Both the position numbers and the translations under genes were made by a program. This document shows positions 12,197-23,440 of a stretch of 64,000 nt of DNA, piece by piece (position 1 is the first letter of the stretch; every line of letters begins with the position of its first letter). The notes beneath the pieces were generated by a model. The model ran no database searches. It was not told the origin of the DNA and saw only the letters and a list, made by a program, of their open reading frames with translations. This DNA comes from Anolis sagrei (lineage: Eukaryota; Chordata; Lepidosauria; Squamata; Anolidae). The stretch is from the NCBI RefSeq assembly GCF_037176765.1, contig NC_090023.1, forward strand, positions 149,060,366 through 149,124,365, in the 5' to 3' direction.

Positions 12197-12300
12197 GCTT
12201 TATTTGTATCTCGCTACCATCTCCCCAAAGGGACTCAGCCCGGCTCACAGAAAGCACTCAATTGTGCAACAATATAGAAATACCGGATTAAATGGCAGTG
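12197..12300 (-). mobile_element. L2-like 3' tail fragment
   Basis: Minus-strand reading gives GCCGGGCTGAGTCCCTTTGG then GGAGATGGTAGCGAGATACAA and AATAAAGC followed by the (TTA)n tail at 12155-12196. The same ATT-tailed variant occurs at 22833-22960 and, on the plus strand, at 24610-24690. Confidence 0.6.
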
Positions 12301-13149
12301 GAGATCCAACCTAAAAAACCCAACAGTACACATTGTATTCAAAGTTGACGCATCCTGACTATTTTAGAAAGAGCTGTTGATCTGTAATTTTTTTAATGTC
12401 CGCACCCATTGAAACCCTAGGAGAGTAAAATATTTTTTGTCTTTTTTTGTCTCAAGGTTTTGTAATCATTTTGTTTCCTGGGATTTTTCTCCCAGGTGCC
12501 GTGTGCAACTTCACTTTGTTTTTTCTCTCTGCTTTGATCATCTTCGGTTTCTTCCTTGAATTAATATGTCATCTTTTCATCTCATGTTTATAGTTCTCAC
12601 TGTATTGTTTCCATCACCTTTTTATTTCACCTTGATCGTGTAATATGTTCTCCTGTTTGTGCTATGTCATTCCCACTCATAATTTAAATCTCCCTTTGAC
12701 TTCTCAAATTTTGTAGAAGAGATCTCTTGTTCTTTCTTTTTTGTTGCCTTCTTCTATTTCACTGCATTGGTTATTAGAATAATTCTCTTTGCCCCTGTAC
12801 ACAAGTTACTGAACAGCTGCATCCTGGGTTCTGACCCCATTTCTGTCTTCTTTTACTTTTGCTTTTCATCTGTCCTTAGCTGTTCGAAGAGCTTCTATAT
12901 CCCTGACAAAAAAAGCATCACCTGCAACTGAATCTCTTGAAAATAATTTTTAAAACCACAACATCCACCTCCATAAAAAAAGTTTTTCTTGCCAAATGTA
13001 CTTTCTTGCCAAATGTTACTGCAAAGTCTGATCCCATAGGTTGACATTACTTCTAATATTTTGCATAATTGTGTTTCTTTACAGACTCACCTTGTGTACT
13101 TTCAGTAGCTGGGGCTCAGTCTTCAATTGATATTTTATATTTATAAATG
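12301..13149. other. Non-coding stretch, nothing recognised
   Basis: T-rich on the plus strand. No exon or repeat boundary is supported. Confidence 0.4.
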
Positions 13150-13410
13150 TCAATATATGGCTTTCTCTGTCTGTTTGTAACACAAAGGCTGCTGCTAGGT
13201 AAAGTGGTCCTCTCTTATGTCAGTGGGAAGGGAAAGCAAAGGAAGAAAAAGAAAGAAAAGAGAAAGGGAGAATGTGTATGAGCCTGCCCACTGTTGCCAG
13301 AGTGTTGCCATTGAGACATTCTCTCAGAGCTGGAGAAGGGAGAAAGTAGGTGAGCAGTGGTCCCAATGACGCCCAGGCAATGCCGTGTATATGTGATAAT
13401 TCAGTAAACC
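13150..13410 (+). repeat. Unclassified interspersed family X, copy 1
   Basis: Shares two blocks with copies at 23441-23900, 27465-27560 and 33530-33770. The first is ACAAAGGCTGCTGCTAGGTA with GTGGTCCTCT. The second is AGCTGGAGAAGGGAGAAAGT ... GGTCCCAATGA with GGCAATGCC. A purine-rich GAAAGAAAAG tract lies between them. No coding capacity or terminal repeats were identified. Confidence 0.6.
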
Positions 13411-13594
13411 ATATAATAAAGATCCCTTATTTTCAGCAATTTAGTTTATGCAGAACTCGATGATGAATCCTTGAATCACGATGGATTGGAATTCCACCTA
13501 TTCTGGGATTTTTTTTAAAAAAGGACTGTGTCTAGTTCTTAAGGACAACAATTTTAAAGAGTGCACTGAGATTCAAGAGATATAGGCTCTACAT

Positions 13595-14020
13595 CAGTGG
13601 TTCTTAACCTGTGGGCCACGGACCACCAGTGGGCTGTGAGGATAAAAATCTGGTCTGCAAGCCTCCTTCCTCTTTATTTACTTATTTTATTTTATTTTAT
13701 TTCCATTCGTTTTGCATCGCTTGTCACTCCTTCCCGGTCGCAGACTAGCCCCGCCCCCTTGAATAGACCACATCAGCTCTAGATTATTAAATATGGTTTT
13801 CTGTGAGTGAGCTGATGGCGAGTACTGGATGGCATATGTTCTGTATCAGAAACTAGAGCTGATGTGGTTTATCCAATGCAATTTTCTGAATCAGCACCCA
13901 AATAACCAAAACGAATTTAAAGACCAAAAACTGGTTTGTAACCCTTTTGGTACTAATGTTGGAGAGTGGTCCCTAGTCAAAGTGGTCCCTGCTCAAAAAA
14001 AAAAAGGTTGGGAACCACTG
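13595..14020. mobile_element. Non-autonomous hAT element
   Basis: Termini CAGTGGTTCTTAACCTGTGG and GGTTGGGAACCACTG are inverted repeats. Flanking 8-mers ctctacat and ctctgcac match at 6 of 8. The interior does not encode a transposase. It lies about 280 bp beyond the DUSP13A poly(A) signal. Confidence 0.8.
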
Positions 14021-14296
14021 CTCTGCACCAATGTCTGGGACATACAATGACTTTCCTTGATCATGTGTTTGCTGTTCACCTCCAAACTCTCATAGATGAA
14101 ACCAATACCCATGGTCCATTTCAATCCCATGAATTTACCAGACTTACAGAGCACATATAAATACTGTTTTTTAAAAAATAAAAACAAAACATACACAAAT
14201 GCTTGAAAAAATGGTAACTCTTATTAGCTTTTACATAAATGTTATTGATAAACATAATTCCCGAAAACATGGCTACCAGCATGAATTGGCTGTTGT

Positions 14297-14302
14297 TTTA
14301 TT
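14297..14302 (-). terminator. DUSP13: DUSP13A poly(A) signal AATAAA
   Basis: AATAAA on the minus strand 57 bases after the stop codon, implying a very short 3' UTR. Confidence 0.6.
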
Positions 14303-16592
14303 AGCTAGAAAATCAATATGAAGAACAGCGAATAGTGAAAACATTCAATAGTTAATTGTTACTCTTCCTGACAATCAAGGATAGTTTCCCCTTTGCTCTG
14401 TTTTTCTCTTAACTGAATGTCTAGATTTCTCAATTGTTTCAAAAATCCATGGTTGGGGAAAATCCACCTATGTTTTTTCACAGTTTGAATTGCTTCAGCC
14501 AAAGACAAATGATGGTATATCATCAGATACGCCAGCACCAAAGAAGATGACCTGCTTATCCCAATGGCACAGTGCACAAAGATTTTAGCTGCAAATGAAA
14601 GGAAAAGATCAGGAACATTTTGTATAAATTTACACAGGACATTTCAAACTACAGAAGTTAAAAAAATCATTGTGAGAAATTATATATTTGTACTAATTCT
14701 AAATAACATTTATCCTCAATAATATCCAAGCTGGATCCCCTACACTATGACATCACTGGTGAGTCGAAGTAATTTCCTACCTCCTGGTGTAGCCAAAGCC
14801 TTGTGTATAAATTCTGCAGCTGGATAAAAGTATGGACTTATATCAAAATCAGGCAGGTCATGAGCGGGAACACCGTGGTATTCAATAGTAGTGCCGTAAA
14901 AGTCATGGGGCTCTTGGCAATATAGTGTTCCATGGGCAGCATTCAGGACATGGCTAATGCCCATTTTCCATAAACCAAATCTGCTGTGGCCTGTAATGCT
15001 GTAGAAAAGATAAATAGCAAGATAAGACAGTTGCTCAGGTAGGAAAATTATTCTCTTTGGCCATTGGTTTTTCTTTTCTTTTCTTTTTTAATTGAGCTCT
15101 TTACATTTGACAACACATTTCATATTAGGGAAAGGCAAATGTTATTTTATGAATGAAAACATGAAATCCCTTTAGAAACATTTTTAAAACCTTTTTTTTA
15201 TTATTATGTCTGGAAATATTGAAAAGGAGGTCAGTGATAGTGAGGATGAAATGGTCTTGCTAGGTTGTGAGCCAACTGAAAGCCTGATGATGGTTGACCG
15301 ACAGTGGAGTTTAGACAGAATATTAAAATATTAGAAATTATTTACAGATTAGAATCACAATCTACAGGATGTTGGAGAGTTTCCAAGAATTGCTCCAAAG
15401 ATAGTCAGATTCTCCCCTTGAATAATGTAGTAGGCCTTCTGAGTATACTCAAGATCATGACTTATAGGAGCAAAGTAATGGTGTGAAATTATGATTACAC
15501 AGCATGAGATTTTGGTTTTTCTTAAATGGAATTTCCTAAGTGAGTGTGGAAATTAGAGTTTTTGGTAGATTGATAGAGCCTAGGGGGTGGAGCTGTCTAC
15601 CAGTCGCATATATGGTCCCGGTAACACACAACTTAGATGAAGTTGAAAGGAATAAAAAATAGCAGTTTTAAATGTCTGCATATCTTCTTCTTATATATAG
15701 CAAAATAAGTGTTTAAAGTTGGATTTGACAGGTTTAGAGGGTTGTGAGACTAGGGTTCACAGCACCTCTGGCCTAATTTAGCTTTGTGGAACACTTGTAC
15801 TATTTTAGCTGTCGATGAACTGCATCTATTCAGGTATCTTGTATGAGATGCCTGTTTCCATCACAGTGGTTAATCTGGGTCTCAGCTGTACTATTTCCAA
15901 ACGTATGATTTTATATGACTGAATGTTTCTCCATACAAACACACACATACACAGCCCATGTATAACACTGGGTGTCATTGAGAAGGTTGGTTAAACCAAC
16001 ACCCTTCTCCCTGGAGCTGTTTATATACAGAGGTAATTGTTTTCAGTGGAGAGGTTTCATTCATGTTAGCTTACCTGTGCAGATCAAAGTGGTTACAATA
16101 TGAAAATAATTTAATTGCGCTTTGTTTTCATTATAGCTCCCAAAGGCCTGCTTCCCAACAGCAGGCAACTAACTTGACAGGAACGTGCAGAGTCATGACA
16201 GAAGGCTAAGCTTCTAGATGATTGAAACACTGCATCTATAAAATAATCAGGTGCATAAATATCTGATTATGAATATACTGTTTTAAATGGCAGCATATTC
16301 AACAGGTATAACCAATCTAGCAATCAGTCAAGTCACAGAATTAAGGACTCTTTGTAAATAGTATTTAATTGGGGAAGCAATTGTCAAGATATGGTTGTTA
16401 AGCTGTCTCACCAACATTTACTTACTGATCTCCTAAGAAAAGATTAGGCCAGACTTCATCAACATGGTTACAGGAGGGACTCCCAGTATTCAGAAGCTCT
16501 TCTAAGTCTTCAAGTGTGGGGATCTCGGGTATAGATGTACCAGAGCATTCAAGGTCTTTGGCGAGTGATATATTCTCTTCCGCCATCATCAT
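14297..16592 (-). CDS. DUSP13: DUSP13A-type dual-specificity phosphatase (MDSP), complete three-exon coding region
   Basis: Cytosolic protein phosphatase of the atypical DUSP group, able to remove phosphate from Ser/Thr and Tyr; the A form in mammals is muscle-enriched. Three minus-strand exons (16426-16586, 14781-14998, 14359-14588) join in frame to 202 residues from the ATG at 16586. Two more ATGs directly upstream (16592, 16589) would add two residues. Visible features: [12 protein letters not shown] (~42-53), [12 protein letters not shown], general-acid loop [10 protein letters not shown] with Asp ~101, and the active site [10 protein letters not shown] with Cys ~133 and Arg ~139, then the LVLAYLM helix. 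From memory, human MDSP shares [16 protein letters not shown], [12 protein letters not shown] and HRWVFPNRGFL, which separates it from DUSP13B and DUSP29. All splice sites are canonical. It is divergent to SAMD8, as in human. Confidence 0.95.
14359..14588 (-). CDS. DUSP13: DUSP13A coding exon 3 with active site
   Basis: Acceptor tttcatttgcag|CT. Encodes [20 protein letters not shown] and the C-terminal helices, ending DCQEE and TAA at 14359-14361. Confidence 0.95.
14781..14998 (-). CDS. DUSP13: DUSP13A coding exon 2
   Basis: Acceptor ttttctacag|C; donor CCAGGAG|gtagga. Encodes [20 protein letters not shown] through KALATPG, including the general-acid loop. A split Ala codon crosses into exon 3. 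Confidence 0.93.
16426..16586 (-). CDS. DUSP13: DUSP13A coding exon 1
   Basis: Starts at ATGGCGGAAG, third of three tandem ATGs. Ends at GATCA|gtaagt (donor at 16425), leaving two bases of a split codon. Encodes the acidic N-terminus and the [12 protein letters not shown] strand. Confidence 0.92.
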
Positions 16593-16619
16593 CAAAACAG
16601 TAACCCTCACTCACCCCTG

Positions 16620-17404
16620 AAACCTGAGAATGTGAGCCACTTTGGCTTGTTTCTGCATCAGCCTTTCCAGTTGTCATTTTGAATCCAACAGTGATGACAG
16701 GTGCTGGGCATTTGCAAAGCTAGTGATCTGGTTCAATCCAAGATTGCAAAGGGGTGTAATCAGTACCACTTCACAGGAGAAACAATCAGTAAAGAACCAA
16801 GTCTAACAAATAGGAAGCTATTACCAAAAGAAATGTTTTGGTGATATAACACCCATTATTCTGGCCATTGAGATTTCTGTTATGGACTATCCTTCTGCCT
16901 CTGTTTCCTGACGGGATATGGCTCTAAAGTTGAGGGTGAATCTAGAGTTGGAAAGCCTGTAGGGCGCAGGTACTGGAATGACAGGTTTGCCACAAAACTT
17001 TCCATAGTGGCATGGACTTTGGGGAGACCCTCAAACCAGTGAAGAAAGATTATGCTCAACCTTGTTTTTGATGAAAGAGATGCTCCTTATCTCACCAAGA
17101 ATGCAGACCAACCACCTTCTTTCATGAGTCAAGAGGAACGGTTTATTGATTGGTGGTCACATTTTTAAGGTTTTGTTTGATAAGCTAATGTCAATTACAG
17201 CACTTCTGTGGATCAAAATTAGTTTAGTTATAACATTAAAACATACAGTGTCATCAAAGGAGAAAAACAAAAGACAATGGTGCAGTTGTGCAATCATTAG
17301 TTGCAATGCAGGATGATTCTAATTTGTCCTTGAGTAGTTACTTTGTATGTATAAAGGCAGATGAGAACTGAGCTAGGCTATTGACATGTTAACACAGATC
17401 TCAC
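16620..17404. other. DUSP13 upstream region, no exon recognised
   Basis: A 5' non-coding exon of DUSP13 may begin just above the start (a minus-strand acceptor-like TTTCAG lies ~25-30 bases upstream of the ATG cluster). No TATA box or CpG island stands out. Confidence 0.35.
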
Positions 17405-17705
17405 AGCACATTCCTCTTCTCCTTCGTGGTGTTTGGTGAAATAAGCACATGTGATAGTTGATGCACCTGTGCAGCAATCACTGGAAACCTTTGAAAAGCT
17501 GAGAAGGCTTGTGGCTGCTGCCCTGCCCCTCTTCCCCATGAGGCATATAAGTTGAAGGAGGGGAAGTAGCTCTAGTTCCCTGCCGCCGTGCAGCAGCCCG
17601 AGGCTAGAGGCATGATCTGCGGGGAGGATGGGCGGGGATGGTTACAGGTAAGCAACCTTCTCCTTTGTGGTGTCTGGTGAAATAAGCACATGTAATAGAC
17701 TAGCA
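17405..17705. repeat. Unclassified element with two ~40-bp direct repeats
   Basis: CTTCTCCTTCGTGGTGTTTG at ~17416 and CTTCTCCTTTGTGGTGTCTG at ~17658 start two near-identical ~40-bp blocks (both continue GTGAAATAAGCACATGT) ~242 bp apart. They flank a GC-rich segment with TGCCGCCGTGCAGCAGCCCG. The second block is preceded by GGTTACAGGTAAGCAACC, which is also a strong plus-strand splice-donor match. Confidence 0.55.
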
Positions 17706-18205
17706 AGCCACAAACCTTGGATGGTGGGCACCATGCCACTGCCGAGAAGAGAACCGCTCTGCCAAACGCGGCGTGCCTTCAATCCCTCTCGTTTTTTGAG
17801 GGGAGGGGTTGGGTTTTTTGTTGTTTTTTTTGCTACAGGCCTGGTGGCATGAGACTACGGGTAAAGAAAGACATCTAATAAATATTGTCATTTTTATCAC
17901 TGTGAAATTACTGAACTTTGCTGTTAAAGATCAAAAGAAGGGAGTCTGGGCACATCTCATCTACATGCAATACACTGGCCCTGATTTGGAGGAGATTACA
18001 TTATCAAAGCAATTCTATATATTTTGTACTTAACATTGTTTTATTTGGGTTAATAGCTTTTTAGAAATTGAGACATTTTGCAATGTAACTTGATACAACT
18101 TGTTGATTATTGTTTTGTTTCTGTTTTTTATCTTTCAAGTGCCCTTGAACAAGGCCATAAAATGCTTCCAGGCTGAAACACATAAATCTATTTTTCAGAA
18201 TAAAA

Positions 18206-18290
18206 ATTTATTTATTTATTTAAAACTTTTATATCCCGATCTTCTCAACCTCCGTAGAGGGACTCAGAAGATGAAAAATCATCTTTTTCA
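18206..18290 (-). mobile_element. L2-like 3' tail fragment
   Basis: TTTATTTATTTATTTAAAAC then ATATCCCGATCTTCTCAACC and GAGGGACTCAGAAG: the reverse complement of the common L2-like terminal block. Confidence 0.5.
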
Positions 18291-18997
18291 TCATGATGAA
18301 ACTTTGTCTCTTCTCTGATATAAATTAAATATATACAGGAATCGATTCTGTTCCTCCACTGTTCTGACCAGTGTAATCTACACTCTTGCCCAGAGTGTAG
18401 GTTACACATCAGGAGGATCAGATGCCGTGGCACTTTCATTTCTTTTTGAGCAAATATTATTTTCTCTTCATCTACAAAGCCAGCCTTTGCTGATCTATAA
18501 AGCACAAATTGTTTTATAATCTATAAAATGCAGAATGGTTTTCTTTGAAATTATTTGCAGCACCAGTTCAACGTGAGATGATACTTAGTGCCTCTTTCCT
18601 TTCAGAAAGTAAGATTGGCATTCTTCACTCTCTTATTGCATTAAAAGACAATCTAAATTGAAACCACGGCAATACCTTTTAATAAATAATCTGATTTGAT
18701 AGTTTCATATTGACTTCATTGTTGGCATCTCCCTCATGTGTCAGCCTATTGCAACAAGGGAATTTTGAGTTCCAAGAGGAATGATGGCAATGAGAAAGGG
18801 CTAAACTTGAGAAACATTGAGTTGGGAAACATTGAGTCATTGTGATAGTTGATAGGCCCAGAAACAGATATATTTCAGAAAATGATATATCTAGACAAAG
18901 CTGTTTAAAATGTAGGCCTGCAATTCAAGACAAACCTGCCAGCCACAGACAATATGTTTTTGTTTCGAAATGTAAAGACTTTTTATAGTGACAGTGA

Positions 18998-19640
18998 GAC
19001 ATAACAATAGGTAGATTGTGATGTCACTGGTTATGTCCTAAGTGGCATTTTCATTTGAAGCCAGCTTAACAGGAAATATATCTATAGGATGGATTGCTTT
19101 TCCCAATCCTGGTCCATTTTGTGTTGCTCATTACTGAAAGACTCCAGTCACCAAGGTAAAATGCAAGAGCTTTTTTTCAGATTTGAGGGCAGGGTGAGGG
19201 AAAATACTTTTCAGAAAAGAAAAAAAGTGGCAAGGTCTTGGTTCATTCTTGAAAATATTCAAGGTTATTGGAGAAGACTGAAGTGTGCTCTAAGGGTGTG
19301 TGTTGCTATTGTGTTTGAGAATATAGATGATGTTATATTTTCTGTTCGCATCCTTTTTGTTCTTGGGTTGTTTAAGTTGTTTCCATTGCTGAGCATGGAT
19401 TTGAAAGTAGTACAATGCTCAAATCACATCATGCTAGCTGTCAAATCATTACCACAGATATATAGCATAACATAGTACAAAGGCAATCCTCCTGTTGCTT
19501 GGATATATACATACTGGCCTGTGCAGTTGCTTGGTATGTAAATGAATTTAACTTCAGATACAACATCTGAAGTAAAACAGACCCCTATCTTCTGCTACTT
19601 TTGCTGATTATATCACATATGTTTAATTAAGGATATTCCA
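18998..19640. repeat. Unclassified dispersed sequence, copy B
   Basis: Second copy of the sequence at 758-1290, same orientation, ~2.4-3 kb upstream of the DUSP13A start codon. See the entry for copy A for the shared blocks. Confidence 0.7.
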
Positions 19641-19735
19641 AATTTTTTGGATAATCTCACGTTACGTGCATCAATTATGATCTTGAAAGATGGTGATAAT
19701 GTGAAATGTAGGTTTTCTTTCCTCTTATCAAAAAT

Positions 19736-21480
19736 TCTAGAATCATGCAGTTGGAAGAGATCGTAAGGCCCATCCAATCCAATCCCTTGCTATGCATGCC
19801 ACACAATCAAAGCACTCCTGATAGATGACCATCCAGCCTATTTAAAACTCTCCAAAAAAGACGCTACCACACAGACTCCAATATCCTTCTTGAACTATCG
19901 TGACCAGAATTGGACACAATATTCCTGGTGAGGTTTGACCATAGCAGAACCGTGTGGGACAATGATTTCCTTGATCTAGACTTCCCTCTTACTGATGCAG
20001 AATCACATTGGCTTTTTCAGCTGCCACATCACACTGTTAACTCATGTTCAGCTTGTGGTCTACTAAAACTCCTAGATCCCTTTCACATGAACTGTTATCA
20101 AGCCAGATATGACCCATCCCATATCTGTGCGTTTCATTGTGATTGTCTAAGTGTAGTGCCTTACATTTCCCCCTGCTGAAATTCATTTTGCTACTTTTGG
20201 TCCAGCTCCTTAATCTATTATTTTAGATTCTGATTCTGTTTTCCGATGTATTAGCTGTTCCAATTTCATGTCATCTGCAAATTTGATAAGCATGCCCTCT
20301 AATCTGTTATCTAAGTCACTGATAAAGCTGTGAATAGCACTGGGCCCAGAAAAGGACCCTATGCTACCCACTGGTCACTTCTTTCCAGGATGAACAGGAG
20401 CCATTGGTTAGAAGTCTCTGGGTTTGGCCAATCAACCAATTCCCAATCCACCTAACAGGAGCATTTTTTAGCTCATATTTTACTAGCTGAAGGCTGAGAG
20501 GAGATATGATAGCCATGTGTAAATATGTGAAGGAAGCCACAGGGAGGAGGGAGCAAGCTTGTTTTCTGCTTCCTTGGAGACTAGGACGCGGAACAATGGC
20601 TTCAAACTACAAGAGAGGAGATTCCATCTGAACATTAGGAAGAACTTCCTGTGAGAGCCGTTCAGCAGTGGAACTCTCTGCCCCAGAGTGTGGTGGAGGC
20701 TCCTTCGTTGGAAGCTTTTAAGCAGAGGCTGGATGGCCATTTGTCAGGGGTGATTTTAATGCAATATTCCTGCTTCTTGGCAGGGGGTTGGACTGGATGG
20801 CCCATGAGGTCTCTTCCAACTCTTTGATTCTATGATTCTATTATTTGCGAGAATATTATGGGGGGGAATTGTCAAAGGCCTTGCTGAAATTGGCATATGC
20901 CACGTCCATAACATTCCCTTTGTCTATCAAGCTTGTAACACTATCAAAAGAAGAGGTAAGGTTAATCTGGAATGATTTGTTTTTGAGAAACCCATGTTGA
21001 CTTTTTGTGAGTACGGTATTCATTTCTCAGTGCTTACTGATTGTCTGTTTAATGATCTGCTCTAGAATATCTTCTGATATTAATGTCAGGCTGATTGGGT
21101 AGTAATTGAGTCCTATTTTCCCACTTTTTGAAGTTGGGGACAGTATCTGATCTTCTGGAACTTCTGTTTTCCAGGAATTCTCAAAGATGATTGCCAGCAG
21201 TTCTGAAGTAGTTTCTATGAATTTTTAATAACCTTGGATGTAATTCATATGGCCCTGGAGGCTTGAATTAATTTAGATTAGTCAGATATTCCTCTATTAC
21301 CTCTTTACTTCCATGCTGCATTTCCTCTACTCCATTCTCCCCAAGTTGAGCACTGTTAGCCTTTTGGGAGAAGACTGAGATGAAAAAGGTGTTGGTAGTT
21401 CTGCTTTGTCTCTGACTTCTGTTAATTTTGCCACCATCTCTACACAGCAGGGACCTGAATCATATTGGCGAATGACAGTT
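19736..21480 (-). mobile_element. CR1 LINE, 3' half of ORF2
   Basis: Reverse complement of CR1: the left end CTAGAATCATGCAGTTGGAA is the CR1 3' terminus. Further right come antisense blocks typical of CR1 reverse transcriptase, for example TCATCTGCAAATTTGATAAG, ACCCATGTTGACTTTTTGTG and TGATCTGCTCTAGAATATCT. It is degraded and interrupted by a plus-strand CR1 at 20485-20846. Confidence 0.85.
20485..20846 (+). mobile_element. CR1 LINE 3' end nested in an older CR1
   Basis: 5'-truncated CR1: CTGAAGGCTGAGAGGAGATA, GTGGAACTCTCTGCCCCAG, GGTTGGACTGGATGGCCC, GGTCTCTTCCAACTCT, ending in the diagnostic ATTCTATGATTCTAT repeat. The host CR1 resumes directly afterwards (TTTGCGAGAATATTATGGG). Confidence 0.93.
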
Positions 21481-21671
21481 GATCTAGTCAGTTAGAATGG
21501 TTAGGAAGAAAAAAAGAAATGAAGTGTCAATCAGGTCTAGGAATTTAATAAACCAGAGGTGGATAGTGTGAAAAATGTGAGCTGTGTTCTACGTCTATTA
21601 AATTAATGTTTTTTTCATGTTTAATGTAGAATTGTTTAATATTAAAACACATTTGCCCTCCAGCAACACTA

Positions 21672-21790
21672 TATTTGGCGGTCTCTTAGTATCTGCTGAG
21701 GTTTTGTTCCAAGATACTTGGAGGATACTCAAGTTCCATTATATACAGTAACACAAAACAGTGTTTGGGAATAAAATAAAATAAACCATG
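21672..21790. mobile_element. Possible Tigger (pogo/Tc1-mariner) relic
   Basis: AGTATCTGCTGAGGTTTTGTTCCAAG and GGATACTCAAGTTCCATTAT resemble, from memory, the terminal region of Tigger-class repeats. No terminus pair was found, so this is a weak call. Confidence 0.35.
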
Positions 21791-22794
21791 GATGGTGGAA
21801 TATTACTTAGGCAACCCCTCATTTTCTGAGTGTGATGGCTTTCCAAGTTCTTGGTAGACGTGTGAGTTTTTTTAATGTGTGGAGGTCGGTGCACAGCCAA
21901 TCAACACAGTTTTCACAGAGTGAGGGTCTCAACCAGTGGCATGGTTAACACAATGACAGTGGCTTCTCAATCTGTTGCAGCCTTCTTTCACTTCACAGCC
22001 ATTGTAACATGTGCCATGCTATCTTCTGCCTGATCTACCATTGAGGTCTTTGGATGGTGCTCAGTCTGGAACCTCCCCCCCCCCCCCCCCCAAACCAGGA
22101 GTGCATGACTCCAGTGGTTACGCCTGAAGGTTCACTGGAACACACAAGCCCCCTCATCACAACAAGGTGACAATCCATTGAGGAAAAATATATGGATACG
22201 AAGGGTTGAATGTATTCAAAAGCTTGGATTCAGACAAGGATTATGTAGTCACAGCACTGAATAAAGAGGGAATGATCTCCAAGGGGGATATAGGTTGCAC
22301 AATATATCACATAAGTACATTAAGAATAGCTAGGAGGCTCTCGCGGTTAGTGGCCGCAGCAGAAGGGCAGGAAGAGGCCTTTACATTAATGTGAGACAAA
22401 GGTAATCTCTCGTTCATAGTGGTAATTATGAGATTTGTGGAAGCCATTATGTTTGGTGGCAGCAGAGGTTTAAGCTAAGCCTCACATCTTGTGAGAAAGT
22501 AATGGCAGAAAGAAAAAGTTCAAATTATAAGTATGAGAATTTAGACTACAGATGAAGAAGTGTATGAGCCCCTAAATATTGAGATAGCAAGGTAGAATGA
22601 AGAATGTGTCTAAAATAAGAGATTAGCAGGATTCCAATGTTTTCCTTGTGTGTCTTTGGGGTGGCAAGTCCATTTTAACCTTTTAATTTTATCATTTTGA
22701 TTATTGTTTTTAATGTAGAGGATAGAGAAGTTAGCTTTAATAGGTGCATATAGTTATACAAGTCATATATGGTAAAATTACCATCTTTAGAAAT

Positions 22795-22797
<3 letters not shown>
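21791..22797. other. Non-coding stretch with a poly(C) tract
   Basis: A C-run at 22075-22092 precedes an unclassified ~110-bp segment. Nothing else is recognised. Confidence 0.4.

Positions 22798-22832
<35 letters not shown>
22798..22832. repeat. (TAA)n microsatellite
   Basis: About eleven TAA units forming the tail of the minus-strand L2-like fragment that follows. Confidence 0.95.
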
Positions 22833-22836
<4 letters not shown>

Positions 22837-22960
22837 TATTTGTACCCCGCTACCATCTCCCCAAGGGACTCGGTGCGGCTTACATGAGGACGAGCCCAAA
22901 CACAACAATACAAGCAATAATCACAACAATACAAGCAATTAAAATAAAACATAGACGATA
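22833..22960 (-). mobile_element. L2-like 3' tail fragment
   Basis: Reverse complement reads GTAAGCCGCACCGAGTCCC, TTGGGGAGATGGTAGCGGGG, TACAAATAAAGT then (ATT)n. An intact example of the TAA-tailed variant, with no R4 inserted. Confidence 0.6.
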
Positions 22961-23440
22961 ACCATATAACATTATTAATAAGACAACATACGATTAAAAC
23001 TGTGGGAAGGCCAAATGTAAAAATTAAAATTGGAAATAGTGCTGAGGCATGGACGAAAAGGTGATAGTGGCATTTGTGGAAGACATACGAGCAGACCTAA
23101 AAATATAAAGTGCTTTGGAGGGACAAAGTTACAGTATATGGCTGAAAACAATATATAGTACAGTTATGGGCGGAGGATTCAAGGCGGCACTAGACAGAAA
23201 AGGATAGACCATTTTACAAGGGGAATTGAAGGAAGAAAATCATTTCCCTCGTTTTTGCTGGTTATTTCTCCTCCCCTCATCCTATATCATAAAGGAGGGT
23301 TGTTTCCATAATGGGGACATGGGCAAAGGGAATAACAAGACCACAGGGAGAAATGATTTACTCCTTCAACCCAACCTCCACCCCCATAAAATGGACTATC
23401 CTTCTCTTTCTAGTGCCCCCTTGTGGCCTCCGCCTGGATA

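Noticed and set aside
15942-15956. CA/TG tracts (also 32099-32110, 32334-32346, 41044-41056)
   Set aside because: Short ordinary microsatellites with no visible role.
19089-19475. 128-codon open frame within duplicated copy B
   Set aside because: The matching region of copy A does not keep an equivalent open frame, so the similarity is not protein-level.
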